Position numbers and translations under genes: made by a program. From positions 1 through 53,060 of the forward strand of contig QBMH01000008.1 in NCBI GenBank assembly GCA_003249025.1: 53,060 nucleotides of DNA, read 5' to 3'. The notes under the pieces were generated by a model that saw only the letters and a program-made list of their open reading frames with translations, ran no database searches and was not told where the DNA came from. Source of the DNA: Leptolyngbya sp. (GTDB taxonomy: Bacteria > Cyanobacteriota > Cyanobacteriia > Leptolyngbyales > Leptolyngbyaceae). Shown piece after piece: positions 44,488 through 52,936 of the stretch. Position 1 is the stretch's first letter. Each line of letters starts with the position of its first letter.

Positions 44488-45018
44488 CTAGTCACTTAAT
44501 GGTAATCCCAGATTAACAAAAACTGGTAGCTCCCATCCCTGACTTCTCACTCTGATTAAACGATCAAACCCTTCCAACCTGGATGGCGGTGCGCCTCGTA
44601 AACGGCGACTCATGCGCTGGATGACATGGGGGGAAACTTGGCGATCGCGCTGCTGATTACGCTGCAAACAGAGCCACAAGGGAGTGTTTAGCCAAATTCC
44701 AGTCACCTGGGTAAAGCCAGATTGACGGGCAAGGGCGATCGCTTCACGCCGCTGCTGACGCACTGCATTCGTCGCATCGTAAATAGCAGTCGATCGCTCA
44801 CCCCGCTGGATCTGACTCGCCGCCTCTCGAAATCGCTGTTCAACTTCCTGCCAAATTTGTAGCCAGTTTCCCTGAATTGCTTCATCCCCATATAGCTCTA
44901 ACCGAATCCTATCGGTTGAGATCAGCGCGCGATTGGGGTATTCATGGAGCAAGGCATTTGCTACCGTGGATTTTCCACTGCCCGGAAGACCAACCAGAAA
45001 AAATAGGCGAACCATCAC
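44488..45018 (-). CDS. P-loop kinase (AAA/zeta-like ATP-binding protein)
   Basis: A 176-residue single-domain P-loop protein. Walker A GLPGSGKST lies at 10-18. The later STDRIRLELYG motif is like polynucleotide kinase and zeta-toxin type kinases, where it contacts the substrate phosphate. A lid with Arg residues (RQVSPHVIQRMSRRLRGAP) follows. Likely a nucleotide, polynucleotide or small-molecule kinase. There is no epsilon-type antitoxin next to it, so a toxin role is not supported. It precedes the J-protein gene by 31 bp. Confidence 0.78.
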   Translation of the reverse strand: MMVRLFFLVGLPGSGKSTVANALLHEYPNRALISTDRIRLELYGDEAIQGNWLQIWQEVEQRFREAASQIQRGERSTAIYDATNAVRQQRREAIALARQSGFTQVTGIWLNTPLWLCLQRNQQRDRQVSPHVIQRMSRRLRGAPPSRLEGFDRLIRVRSQGWELPVFVNLGLPLSD

Positions 45019-45139
45019 AAACGGCGATCAATTGAAACAAAAAATACTCACTTTATGGGGACTTGCGCAAGTCCACGAATAATTTTTGGTATTAATCTTG
45101 GTATTAATCTAAGTTGGATAACTTTCGTTTACCGTTTCC

Positions 45140-45853
45140 ATGACCATTCCTCTGTTAGAAATTATTGACCTGAGCGTAAATTATGGTGGCATTCAAGCAT
45201 TGCAAACCATTAATCTAGTGATTTATCCAGGGGAAGTGGTAACCCTAATTGGGGCAAATGGCGCAGGTAAAACCACAACCTTGAGGGCAATTTCTCGAAT
45301 CATTCCAATTCGCAGCGGGAGAATCATTTATAACGGGCAAGAAATAACACGCCGTCGTGCCCATGAAGTCGTATCAATGGGAATTGCTCATAGTCCAGAA
45401 GGGCGACGGATCTTGGCACAGCAAACAGTGTTGGATAATTTGGAACTGGGTGCCTACACGCGCCACGATCGCTCAACTATCAAAGCCGATATCGAACAGC
45501 AGTTTCTCGCATTTCCCCGTTTGGCAGAGCGTCGAAATCAGCAAGCAGGAACCCTCAGCGGTGGAGAACAGCAAATGCTGGCGATCTCCCGTGCCTTGAT
45601 GAGCCGTCCCCAATTATTGTTGCTAGATGAACCCAGTTTGGGGCTAGCCCCCGCCATCGTCCGAGAAATCTTCACCATCATTCGCAGCCTGCACAATACA
45701 GGTGTAACGATTTTGCTGGTGGAACAAAACGCAAATCTGGCATTACAAAGTAGCGATCGCGGCTATGTGATGGAAGCGGGACAGATTACTTTATCTTCTA
45801 ATGCAGCAGACCTACTCCAGAGCGATCGGGTGAGGGCAGCCTATTTGGGGTAG
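45140..45853 (+). CDS. livF: LivF-type ABC transporter ATP-binding protein
   Basis: A 237-residue ATPase of the branched-chain amino acid/urea group. Walker A GANGAGKTT (38-46), Q-loop region SPEGRRILAQQTVLDNL, signature LSGGEQQML and Walker B LLLLDEPS are complete. The switch position reads LLVEQNANLAL, the Gln-Asn form normal in LivF. It should work with LivG, LivH, LivM and a binding protein, none of which are nearby. It may serve a complex encoded elsewhere, for example the N-II or N-I uptake systems of cyanobacteria. The ATG start has a weak ribosome site. Confidence 0.85.
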   Translation: MTIPLLEIIDLSVNYGGIQALQTINLVIYPGEVVTLIGANGAGKTTTLRAISRIIPIRSGRIIYNGQEITRRRAHEVVSMGIAHSPEGRRILAQQTVLDNLELGAYTRHDRSTIKADIEQQFLAFPRLAERRNQQAGTLSGGEQQMLAISRALMSRPQLLLLDEPSLGLAPAIVREIFTIIRSLHNTGVTILLVEQNANLALQSSDRGYVMEAGQITLSSNAADLLQSDRVRAAYLG

Positions 45854-45913
45854 ATCATGCTCTTACTCAACTCTACTTAACGAAGGGAGAAGATCTGAAG
45901 GCACAACTAACCC

Positions 45914-45946
45914 ACAAAAATGGGCTTCTCACCAGAGAAACCCATT
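45914..45946. terminator. Bidirectional intrinsic terminator
   Basis: AATGGGCTTCTC (45919-45930) pairs with GAGAAACCCATT (45935-45946), one mismatch, with a 4-base loop. On the minus strand it is followed by TTTTTGTG, so it is best placed to end the hli transcript; it also ends livF. Confidence 0.8.
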
Positions 45947-45975
45947 AACCTAGTTTATTGTTTTTCTAAAAGAAA

Positions 45976-46146
45976 CTACATCAAACCCAAGAAGTGAAGC
46001 ACACCTTGGCTAGTGACTAACTCAGTGATTAAAGCCGATACAAAGCCGAGCATGGCAAAGCGACCATTCCACAGTTCCGCTTGTGGAGTGAAACCAAATT
46101 TCCAACTGTTGCGGTCTTCAGCAATGATGATTTTTTCAGTGGTCAT
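45976..46146 (-). CDS. High-light-inducible protein (one-helix LHC-like)
   Basis: A 56-residue Hlip from the ATG at 46146 ([19 protein letters not shown]). The frame opens at 46167, but this start fits the family. The chlorophyll-binding motif is [13 protein letters not shown], followed by the helix [19 protein letters not shown]. It is a second, divergent copy in the window. It stands as a single-gene unit with its own terminator. Function as for the copy at 37487. Confidence 0.9.
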   Translation of the reverse strand: MTTEKIIIAEDRNSWKFGFTPQAELWNGRFAMLGFVSALITELVTSQGVLHFLGLM

Positions 46147-46275
46147 GATTAAGTACTCCAAGTTCATTCCTACCTATGTACCCATTGTAAACAGATGTTA
46201 ACGAAAGTGTCAAATCGTAACGGAACGAAAGTGAGCAAGATTTAGATATTTCCTTGGATAGCGTTCTGAATTAGG

Positions 46276-46695
46276 CTAAGCCTCGCCCATCACATGCACC
46301 ACTAATTCACGGCTAGAACCCTGCTGGCGATGTTCCCACAGATAAATATCCTGCCAAACACCCAGCAGCAAGCGACCATTCGCAATAGGAATCTGCTCAG
46401 ACGTATGGGTTAATACCGTGCGGATATGGGCAGGCATGTCGTCCGTACCTTCTGTGCTGTGAATGTAGTTTTCCCATTCTGGTACTAGCTTGGCAAAAAA
46501 GTTTTCTAAATCCTTCAACACATCCGGGTCGGCATTTTCTTGAATCACCAAGCTGGCAGACGTATGACGTAAAAACAAACTGCATAAACCCACCCGAACA
46601 CCTGACTGGGCGACCGCTGTCTGCACCTGAGACGTGATTTTACACAGGGATTTGCCCGTGGTAGAAATCCGCAGCGTTTGTTGGAACTGAGTCAT
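46276..46695 (-). CDS. yjbQ: YjbQ (UPF0047) family protein
   Basis: A 139-residue protein of the YjbQ family. Conserved features are CSLFLRHTSASLVIQENADPDVLKDLE, HSTEGTDDMPAHIR and the C-terminal NGRLLLGVWQDIYLWEHR. The family has been linked to a promiscuous thiamine phosphate synthase activity, so the label secondary thiamine-phosphate synthase is used by some databases. The His residues (HTSA, HSTEG, HIR) probably bind a metal or phosphate. It lies 27 bp upstream of nothing related on its strand; the glycosyltransferase gene is upstream of it. Confidence 0.88.
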   Translation of the reverse strand: MTQFQQTLRISTTGKSLCKITSQVQTAVAQSGVRVGLCSLFLRHTSASLVIQENADPDVLKDLENFFAKLVPEWENYIHSTEGTDDMPAHIRTVLTHTSEQIPIANGRLLLGVWQDIYLWEHRQQGSSRELVVHVMGEA

Positions 46696-46722
46696 GGGGG
46701 ATACGAATGACGATAATTTATC

Positions 46723-47811
46723 CTATTCCTTTTCAAAAAAGTTGAGGATGGCTTGAGCAATGTCGTGGTTGCCGTCGGTGATTATCTCATGGGCTTGCAG
46801 GGGCAGATGAAATGGTTCGTGGAGAAACTTCCAAGTGCCTGTGAAAAACTCGGCGGGTTGCAGAATCCGGTGAGGGACGTAGTGCTGAGTGGCACGGAGT
46901 AAAACAGGGGCTTCAGCAAAGTCGTCACGAGTAATGGAGATGATGGGCAGGTGTTGGCGACACGCTTCGGAAAAAGTGCTGTAGCCCGGTTTGGAAATCA
47001 TGCAATGACATAACGGCATCACGTCTACGGGGCGATATTGAGGGCTACTGAGTTTGATCAGGTTGGGGAGATCTGGAGCGTTGCGATCGAAGGTGATGAA
47101 CTGCCAATCAGCAAAGTGTTTCAAATTTTGGTAAGGGATTTGCTCTAAGCCCAAGCCGCCAAAGGTGAGCAGCACAGTTCGTTCTTTCGGTGCAGACAGA
47201 TTCAGATCCTGTTTTAGCTGCTCTGGGCTGTAGCGGGGAGTGCCGCCCGTCAAGCCAACATCAGTGATGTGGGGAAAGGCGCTCATGGGTTCGTGGAGGG
47301 GCAAGCGAAACAGGCGATCGCACTGACTAAAACAGCCCCGAATCCACTCCACCATCTCGCCAAACTCCGGCAACTCATCCTGCCATGCTTGATAAATAAA
47401 ATCCCAGCCAAAGTTACTCATCATATAGCAAGGAATGTTGGCAGCTTTAGCGATCGCGGCAGCTAGGGGCGGCAAATCTGCCAGAATTAACCCCACCCGA
47501 TTTTGTTTGATAAAGTTAACTTCAGAGGCAATGATGGAAGCCTGACGCGCTTTCAACTCCTGGAGCTTTTTCAGCGTGGCGGCTTTATCTATGGTGATGC
47601 TGTCCGTTTGAATCACGCCAATGTCATAAGCACGGGGACGCAAAATAAAGTCGCCTGAAATATAGCCTTCCAGCAACCATCGCGGAGCAGTGGTCACTAA
47701 AATGAGTAATATTTCAGGACACAATCGCTGAATTTCAGCCGCAACAGAAGCAGCACGAGTGGCATGTCCGAAACCGTGGTTGGTAATGGCAAGGTAGAGA
47801 ATGGGGCGCAT
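46723..47811 (-). CDS. GT-B glycosyltransferase (MurG/UGT-like)
   Basis: A 362-residue GT-B fold enzyme from the ATG at 47811 (MRPILYLAITNHGFGHATRA). The frame continues 11 codons upstream but runs into a hairpin, so this start is preferred. The N-terminal GFGHATRAASVAAEI loop and the C-terminal FGGLGLEQIPYQ and MISKPGYSTFSEACRQHLPII motifs are those of the GT28/UGT superfamily that uses nucleotide sugars. Acceptor unknown. It is the upstream neighbour of yjbQ by 27 bp. Confidence 0.85.
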   Translation of the reverse strand: MRPILYLAITNHGFGHATRAASVAAEIQRLCPEILLILVTTAPRWLLEGYISGDFILRPRAYDIGVIQTDSITIDKAATLKKLQELKARQASIIASEVNFIKQNRVGLILADLPPLAAAIAKAANIPCYMMSNFGWDFIYQAWQDELPEFGEMVEWIRGCFSQCDRLFRLPLHEPMSAFPHITDVGLTGGTPRYSPEQLKQDLNLSAPKERTVLLTFGGLGLEQIPYQNLKHFADWQFITFDRNAPDLPNLIKLSSPQYRPVDVMPLCHCMISKPGYSTFSEACRQHLPIISITRDDFAEAPVLLRATQHYVPHRILQPAEFFTGTWKFLHEPFHLPLQAHEIITDGNHDIAQAILNFFEKE

Positions 47812-47834
47812 GGCGAGTGACGTATGACGAGTGA

Positions 47835-47863
47835 CGAATGACAACTGAGACGCTTGTCATTCG
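47835..47863. other. 10-bp perfect hairpin upstream of the GT-B gene
   Basis: CGAATGACAA (47835-47844) and TTGTCATTCG (47854-47863) form a perfect stem around a 9-base loop. It is embedded in a GTGACGAATGAC-type short repeat run (47815-47845), 24 bp before the start codon, and might influence translation. Confidence 0.65.
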
Positions 47864-47885
47864 CTCAGATTTACCTCAGGAGGGC

Positions 47886-47910
47886 ACTGGTTCGAGTCCA
47901 GTTGGGTTCA
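47886..47910 (+). other. tRNA 3'-end-like fragment
   Basis: ACTGG-TTCGAGT-CCAGT is a perfect T-arm with a canonical 7-base loop, followed by TGGGTTC and A, like an acceptor strand with discriminator base. No matching 5' acceptor (GAACCCA), D-arm or anticodon arm is found upstream, so no tRNA gene is present. It ends exactly at the stop codon of the convergently read coiled-coil gene. Confidence 0.4.
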
Positions 47911-48228
47911 TTAGTATTCCAAAATCACGGTTTTGAAATCGTTTGATTGAACCGTTGGAGGCTTTGGTAGCGGACCCAGCGGTTGGGGAGACAAAATGGT
48001 TCGCAATTGATGAGCGCTATTTTCAAGCGTTTCCACTTGAGTATCTAAAATTTCGAGGCGTTGAACAATGCGATCGCGTCGTTGTTCCAGAGTTTCTAGT
48101 TCACGCTCTAGTCGAGTTTTTTCCGTAATCAGCTTATAGATATCCAAGTAGGCAGCCGCCTCTGTCTTCGGGCGAGGCATCGTACTGATTTTAGGAGGAT
48201 TGAGATTTTGAGAAAGAGGGGAACGCAT
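47911..48228 (-). CDS. Small coiled-coil protein
   Basis: A 105-residue protein from the ATG at 48228, which has AGGAG 6-10 bases upstream; longer frames to 48285 lack this. The centre is a coiled coil (ITEKTRLERELETLEQRRDRIVQRLEILDTQ read in parts), preceded by MPRPKTEAAAYLDIYKL. The pattern recalls the gas-vesicle accessory protein GvpV, but no other gvp gene lies in the window, so this is unproven. The C-terminus is Pro-rich. Alternative: an unrelated cyanobacterial coiled-coil protein. Confidence 0.6.
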   Translation of the reverse strand: MRSPLSQNLNPPKISTMPRPKTEAAAYLDIYKLITEKTRLERELETLEQRRDRIVQRLEILDTQVETLENSAHQLRTILSPQPLGPLPKPPTVQSNDFKTVILEY

Positions 48229-48493
48229 AGAATCTCCTGGGTGGATATGTACCATAGTCTTCCCTTCTTGTTTCAAAGACTGCACAGCCGCAGAGTTTGG
48301 ATTTACTTATAACCAGTTCAAAGCATACCCAAAAGACTTATCTGGTCATTTTGGTTTCTTTTTCATTAAGCTGCGTTACGGCAATTGTTAAACTCTATTT
48401 CAAATTGGTCAGGCTAGCACTGACAGCGCCCTTTGGATGAAAAGTCCGTGATAGTATGCTTCTTAGGTTTTACAACGATTTAGGAGAAAAGCT

Positions 48494-49717
48494 TTGGCAC
48501 TACGCGTTGCAGTTGTCGGTGGTGGACCTGCTGGTTCATCCGCTGCGGAAGTTTTAACAAAAGCTGGAATCGAAACCTATTTAATTGAACGCAAATTAGA
48601 CAACGTTAAGCCCTGCGGTGGTGCCATTCCGCTGTGTATGGTCAGCGAGTTTGATTTGCCCCCAGAGATTATCGATCGCCGCGTGCGTAAGATGAAAATG
48701 ATCTCGCCCTCCAATGTAGAGGTGAACATTGGCAGCACTTTGAAGGATGACGAGTACATTGGCATGTGCCGCCGTGAAGTGCTGGATGGCTTTTTGCGCG
48801 ATCGCGCTGAGAAGTTGGGTGCAAAAATAATTAATGGCACACTACACAAGCTAGAAATTCCTAGCAACGATAAAGACTCCTATGTGTTGCACTATGCCGA
48901 CCACTCCAATGGCACTTTGGAAGGGGAACACAAGAAACTAAAAGTAGACTTGGTAATCGGGGCAGATGGGGCAAACTCCCGCGTTGCCAAAGCGATTGAT
49001 GCAGGAGACTACAACTACGCGATCGCCTTTCAAGAACGCATTCGCATCCCCGAAGACAAAATGGCGTATTACGAAGACCTAGCAGAAATGTATGTGGGTG
49101 ATGATGTCTCCCCCGACTTCTACGCTTGGGTATTTCCTAAATACGATCATGTTGCGGTGGGAACTGGCACCATGAAGCCAAACCAATCCCGAATTAAAGA
49201 ACTGCAAAAAGGCATCCGCAACCGCGCAGCGGCAAAGCTGCGCGGCGGCAAAATCATTCGGGTGGAAGCGCATCCCATTCCTGAACATCCCAGACCTCGC
49301 CGCGTGGTCGGTAGAGTCGCACTGGTGGGTGATGCGGCTGGCACCGTAACCAAATCGTCCGGTGAAGGCATTTACTTCGCGGCAAAATCGGGGCGGATGT
49401 GCGCTGAGGCGATCGTCGAGTTTTCGGAGCAAGGCACTCGCACGCCCACAGAGAAAGACCTCAAGATTTACATTCAGCGATGGGATAAGCAGTATGGCAT
49501 CACCTATCTGGTGTTAGATCTTCTTCAGCGCGTTTTTTATCGTACTGATGCCACCCGCGAGGCATTTGTCGAAATGTGTGCCGATATGGATGTACAAAAG
49601 CTGACTTTCGACAGTTACCTTTACAAAACAGTGGTTCCAGCAAATCCTTTGGTGCAACTAAAAATTACGGCAAAAACCATTGGTAGTCTGATTCGCGGTA
49701 ATGCACTCGCGCCTTAA
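48494..49717 (+). CDS. chlP: Geranylgeranyl diphosphate/chlorophyll reductase
   Basis: A 407-residue flavoprotein. It reduces the geranylgeranyl chain of chlorophyll precursors and free geranylgeranyl diphosphate to phytyl, supplying chlorophyll, tocopherol and phylloquinone. The FAD-binding GGGPAGSSAAE is at 9-19, with VKPCGGAIPLCMV, VIGADGANSRVAKAI and VALVGDAAGTVTKSSGEGIYFA. It starts with TTG at 48494; TAGGAGAAA lies 5-13 bases upstream and the protein begins MALRVAVVGGG as in the family. It stands alone, with a GIY-YIG gene following on the same strand. Confidence 0.97.
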   Translation: MALRVAVVGGGPAGSSAAEVLTKAGIETYLIERKLDNVKPCGGAIPLCMVSEFDLPPEIIDRRVRKMKMISPSNVEVNIGSTLKDDEYIGMCRREVLDGFLRDRAEKLGAKIINGTLHKLEIPSNDKDSYVLHYADHSNGTLEGEHKKLKVDLVIGADGANSRVAKAIDAGDYNYAIAFQERIRIPEDKMAYYEDLAEMYVGDDVSPDFYAWVFPKYDHVAVGTGTMKPNQSRIKELQKGIRNRAAAKLRGGKIIRVEAHPIPEHPRPRRVVGRVALVGDAAGTVTKSSGEGIYFAAKSGRMCAEAIVEFSEQGTRTPTEKDLKIYIQRWDKQYGITYLVLDLLQRVFYRTDATREAFVEMCADMDVQKLTFDSYLYKTVVPANPLVQLKITAKTIGSLIRGNALAP

Positions 49718-49799
49718 GTTGGTTCGCTAATTTCACGCGATCGCAAGGGCGTATTTCATGCGTCCTTGCTGTTTTTTAAAGGTTGATTGGATCATCACA

Positions 49800-50345
49800 A
49801 TGACCACGTCTCAAACCGATGTCCTGCCCCTAAGTACTTTAGAATTCGTCAGCTACTTAGGCGATAGTGGCTTAGTGTCCGACCAGTTTCAAGGCAAAGT
49901 TGGAGTTTATGCTATTTTTGATGCCGATCAAATTCTGCAATATATCGGCTATTCGCGAGACATTTACTTGAGCCTGAAGCAACACCTCGTGCGGCAACCG
50001 CAGTCTTGCTATTGGCTGAAAGTGCAGACCATCGATCGCCCCAGTCGCACCGTACTAGAGGGTATTCGAGATTCGTGGATCACCGAAAATAACGCATTGC
50101 CTGTGGGTAATGGGGCTGATGCTTCGGCATGGAATCAGCCGATTGACGTGAAGGAAACAATGACGGCTGAGGAACAAGCAAGTTTTGCCAATGCAATTAA
50201 TGAAGCCGCCCAAGTTAAAGTTTTGAAGCAGGTAGCGCGACGAGTGGAAGCAGAGGTGTTGGAGACTTTGAGAACTCGCGGTGTGCAAGAGGAGATCCGA
50301 TTTAACCCTAAGCTGAAGGAAGAAGGACTCTTGGATTTAAAGTAA
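49800..50345 (+). CDS. GIY-YIG nuclease-family protein
   Basis: A 181-residue protein from the ATG at 49800 (MTTSQTD); the frame opens 14 codons earlier. The GIY-YIG domain (about 30-100) has GVYAIFDADQILQYIGYSRDI, which gives the GVY and YIG halves, and a downstream Arg in SRTVLEG and Glu in ITENN. These hold the expected catalytic residues only in part. The C-terminal half is helical and acidic. In cyanobacteria such proteins follow chlP in several genomes, as far as I recall. Nuclease activity is unproven. Confidence 0.8.
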   Translation: MTTSQTDVLPLSTLEFVSYLGDSGLVSDQFQGKVGVYAIFDADQILQYIGYSRDIYLSLKQHLVRQPQSCYWLKVQTIDRPSRTVLEGIRDSWITENNALPVGNGADASAWNQPIDVKETMTAEEQASFANAINEAAQVKVLKQVARRVEAEVLETLRTRGVQEEIRFNPKLKEEGLLDLK

Positions 50346-50422
50346 CGTGAATTCGACAAGTTAAAAGATAGGAGGAGGTAGACCTTTGAGTTGCAAGTCT
50401 AAAGAAGGCAACATGAGGTGAT

Positions 50423-50451
50423 ATGGCAGGTGTCAGGTATTAGGTGTCAGC
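50423..50451. repeat. GGTGTCAGGTATTAGGTGTCAG short repeat
   Basis: A degenerate GGTGTCAG-type tandem repeat in the spacer between the GIY-YIG and htpG genes. Confidence 0.5.
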
Positions 50452-50555
50452 TTCTAGGGTTGAAGAGGTTTATGTGCCTAGGTTTACGCTCTACTGAGAA
50501 TCAAGATGGGTCTGCACGATAGCCCTTCTGGAAAAGGAACCGGAGAAATTTGAAA

Positions 50556-50593
50556 GCCCCCTCTCCATTGGGAAAAGAGTTTGGAGAGAGGGC
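50556..50593. terminator. Bidirectional hairpin between GIY-YIG gene and htpG
   Basis: GCCCCCTCTCCA (50556-50567) and TGGAGAGAGGGC (50582-50593) form a stem with one mismatch around a 14-base loop. T-rich flanks follow on both strands (ATTTTGG; CTTTCAAATTT). This sequence type is also a common cyanobacterial palindromic repeat. Confidence 0.7.
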
Positions 50594-50620
50594 ATTTTGG
50601 GCGTGAAATGTCCTGAGTAT

Positions 50621-52741
50621 CTAGCGATCGGTGAGGCGAGTCAGAACCTGGTTTGAGCGATCTACGAAGGTTTTCATCCCCTCTGCATCAAAGCCTTTTT
50701 GTGCCATCAGTGCCAAATCATAAATTTGGTTGCAAATGAGCGTACTCAACTCGGCTGAGGGCGACTGTCCGCTGGTTTGCAGAATGGTTCCTTGATTCAG
50801 GGTCAGCAAATTTTGGATCAGCGGATGGGCAGTGTTCACCAGCAAAATGTGTTCTTCGGGAAATTCCACCGCTTGCTGCTGCATCATGGCGGTCATTTCG
50901 CGCATCCGACGCAGATGCTCCGGCAACAGCACAACCGCAGGCGGGGCGCTTTGAGGATCTCCGGCTTTGAGGGCTTCCGTTCGGATGGTGACCTTTGGCT
51001 TGGCGATCGCGCTTTGAAAAAGCTCCTTAATCTGCTCACTGCGGGTCTTGTTAGTGGCAGGATCGACAATCTCAGTTTCTTTGTCCTTATCAATCAGCGT
51101 CTCATCCAAATCCGCATCCACACGGGAGAAGCGAATCGTGGAATATTCTTGTTCTAAGAAGCTGATGAAATGGGTATCAATGAAAGAATCCATAAACAAG
51201 ACTTCGATGCCTTGCTTTTTGTGGAGTTCTACATAGGTCGCCTGAGTAATTTCATCATTGCAGTAGAAGACGCGATTTTCGTGATGGGTTTTGTTGCGCT
51301 CTAAATACTCTTTGAGAGTGGTGTAGGAGGGCAGGCTAGAGGTGAGAGGCGAGGGGCTAGTGGATGCTGCGGTGGGAGAGGAGACCTCTTGCCACACGTC
51401 GCCTTCACCCGATTGGACTTGCACTTCTGGGCTGGCGCTATCTTCACTTTTCGTCTCCTGGCTTCCTTCCCAGGTGGTGCGATAGATCAGAATATCTTCG
51501 ACCTGCTTTTTGAACTTGTCATCGTTAAGGGAGCCAAATTTGACAAACGTACTCAGGTCTTGCCAGCAGCGAATATATTCGTCGCGATCGTCCCGGTACA
51601 GTTCCTTCAGGCGATCGCCCACTTTCTTGGCGATGTAGTTGGCAATTTGACGAACAGTGCGATCGGCTTGCAAAAAACTACGAGACACATTAAGCGGAAT
51701 ATCAGCGCTGTCAATCACGCCACGCAAGGGCAACAAAAACCGGGGGATCACTTCCTCGCAGTTATCACTGACAAACACCTGATTGCAGAACAGCTTAATC
51801 TGGCTTTTGGTCACATCCACATCGGGCTTCAGCTTGGGGAAGTAGAGAATGCCGTTGACCACAAAAGGATAATCCGTATTCAAATGCACCCACAGCAAAG
51901 GCTCTTCTTGATAGGGATAGAGATAGCGATAAAACTCTAGATAATCCTCTTTGCTGAGATTGCTAGCGGACTCCTTCCAGGGTGCCTTTTGGCGGTTGAC
52001 CTGTTCCGGTGCTTTGGGCGCGATTGCGGCTTCAACAGCTTCTTCAGCAGCCTGTTCCGGTGTAATTTCTGAGTCTACTTCTGCCTCTGGCGATACCTCT
52101 GGAGGCGGTTCTATGACTGCCAACTTAATTGGCACAGGTAAGAAATCGCAGTATTTGGTGATTAACTGCCGCACCCGGTATGGCTCCAGATATTCTAGTT
52201 CTTCATCTTGAAGTGTCAAAACAATGGTGGTGCCGCGTGTGGTGCGGGTGGAGTCGCTTAGTTCAAATTCCGTCGATCCGTCGCAAGACCAATGCACGGC
52301 AGTTGCACCGGGTTGATAGGAAAGGGTATCAATATCTACTTGGGCAGCGACCATAAAGGAAGAGTAAAAACCCAGCCCAAAGTGACCAATAATTTGCTGA
52401 TCAGTGCTTGCCTTATATTTATCAATAAATTCTTCAGCGCTGGAGAAGGCAACTTGGTTGATGTATTTCTTCACTTCATCCGCTGTCATGCCAATGCCCG
52501 TATCCGACACGGACAGGGTTTTAGCTGCCTTATCTAAGGTAATGACAATTTCAGGTTCGCCCAGATCGCCGGAATAGTCGCCGGAGTGAGACACCATTTT
52601 CAGCTTTTGAATGGCATCTACGGCGTTGGACACCAATTCTCTCAGAAAAATTTCGTGGTCTGAGTACAGCCATTTTTTAATAATCGGAAAAATATTCTCA
52701 GTATGAATGGAAATATTGCCTTTTTCCAACACAGTTGTCAT
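50621..52741 (-). CDS. htpG: Chaperone HtpG (Hsp90)
   Basis: A 706-residue Hsp90. N-terminal ATPase motifs are complete: LRELVSNAVDAIQKL, SDTGIGMTADEVKKYI, GHFGLGFYSSFMVA and RGTTIVL. The middle domain has NVSRSFLQADRTVRQI with the catalytic Arg, and the C-terminal dimerisation domain ends near LMAQKGFDAEGMKTFVDR. It is longer than E. coli HtpG (624) because of an acidic linker after residue 215 (EVSPEAEVDSEITPEQA) and an insert near 430-475 rich in Ser/Glu/Pro. The latter is encoded by a short G-rich repeat similar to those in the spacers. In cyanobacteria HtpG protects phycobilisomes and photosystem assembly under heat and light stress. Confidence 0.97.
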   Translation of the reverse strand: MTTVLEKGNISIHTENIFPIIKKWLYSDHEIFLRELVSNAVDAIQKLKMVSHSGDYSGDLGEPEIVITLDKAAKTLSVSDTGIGMTADEVKKYINQVAFSSAEEFIDKYKASTDQQIIGHFGLGFYSSFMVAAQVDIDTLSYQPGATAVHWSCDGSTEFELSDSTRTTRGTTIVLTLQDEELEYLEPYRVRQLITKYCDFLPVPIKLAVIEPPPEVSPEAEVDSEITPEQAAEEAVEAAIAPKAPEQVNRQKAPWKESASNLSKEDYLEFYRYLYPYQEEPLLWVHLNTDYPFVVNGILYFPKLKPDVDVTKSQIKLFCNQVFVSDNCEEVIPRFLLPLRGVIDSADIPLNVSRSFLQADRTVRQIANYIAKKVGDRLKELYRDDRDEYIRCWQDLSTFVKFGSLNDDKFKKQVEDILIYRTTWEGSQETKSEDSASPEVQVQSGEGDVWQEVSSPTAASTSPSPLTSSLPSYTTLKEYLERNKTHHENRVFYCNDEITQATYVELHKKQGIEVLFMDSFIDTHFISFLEQEYSTIRFSRVDADLDETLIDKDKETEIVDPATNKTRSEQIKELFQSAIAKPKVTIRTEALKAGDPQSAPPAVVLLPEHLRRMREMTAMMQQQAVEFPEEHILLVNTAHPLIQNLLTLNQGTILQTSGQSPSAELSTLICNQIYDLALMAQKGFDAEGMKTFVDRSNQVLTRLTDR
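51331..51362 (-). repeat. Short repeat inside htpG
   Basis: The plus-strand GAGGTGAGAGGCGAGGGGCTAG lies within the htpG frame. Read on the coding strand it gives TAGCCCCTCGCC and encodes Ser/Pro/Thr-rich residues at about 460-470. It matches the intergenic repeat at 36951-36977. Confidence 0.65.
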
Positions 52742-52762
52742 AGGGAAACTCCAGAAGAATAG

Positions 52763-52795
52763 GGGTGAGGGATAGGGGATGAAGGGTGAGGAGTG
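52763..52795. repeat. GGGTGAGGGATAGGGG-type short repeat
   Basis: A degenerate G-rich repeat in the upstream region of htpG, like those at 12151 and 5011. Confidence 0.5.
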
Positions 52796-52936
52796 CGAAA
52801 TGCCTCAACGCTATTTTGGACAAACTGCTTCAATTGTAATCAGGGAAGGGGTTTCGTTGGAGATGTGGATTTCCCTACCTGGGAAGGGTGGAAGAGTGAA
52901 GGGGTAAGAGCCTGGTGGCGTAGAGGAGTAAAAGGT

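Noticed and set aside
44488..45018. Zeta-type toxin
   Set aside because: The P-loop kinase has zeta-like motifs, but no antitoxin gene is adjacent; its neighbour is a J-protein.
47880..47910. Complete tRNA gene
   Set aside because: Only the T-arm and 3' acceptor-like end are present; no 5' acceptor, D-arm or anticodon arm can be found upstream.
50397..50423. Short frame after a strong AGGAGG-like site near 50370
   Set aside because: Only about 11 codons from a TTG and the site is too far upstream; probably chance.
51389..51940. 183-codon open frame antisense to htpG
   Set aside because: It lies fully inside the conserved Hsp90 gene on the other strand and has no ribosome site or family pattern.
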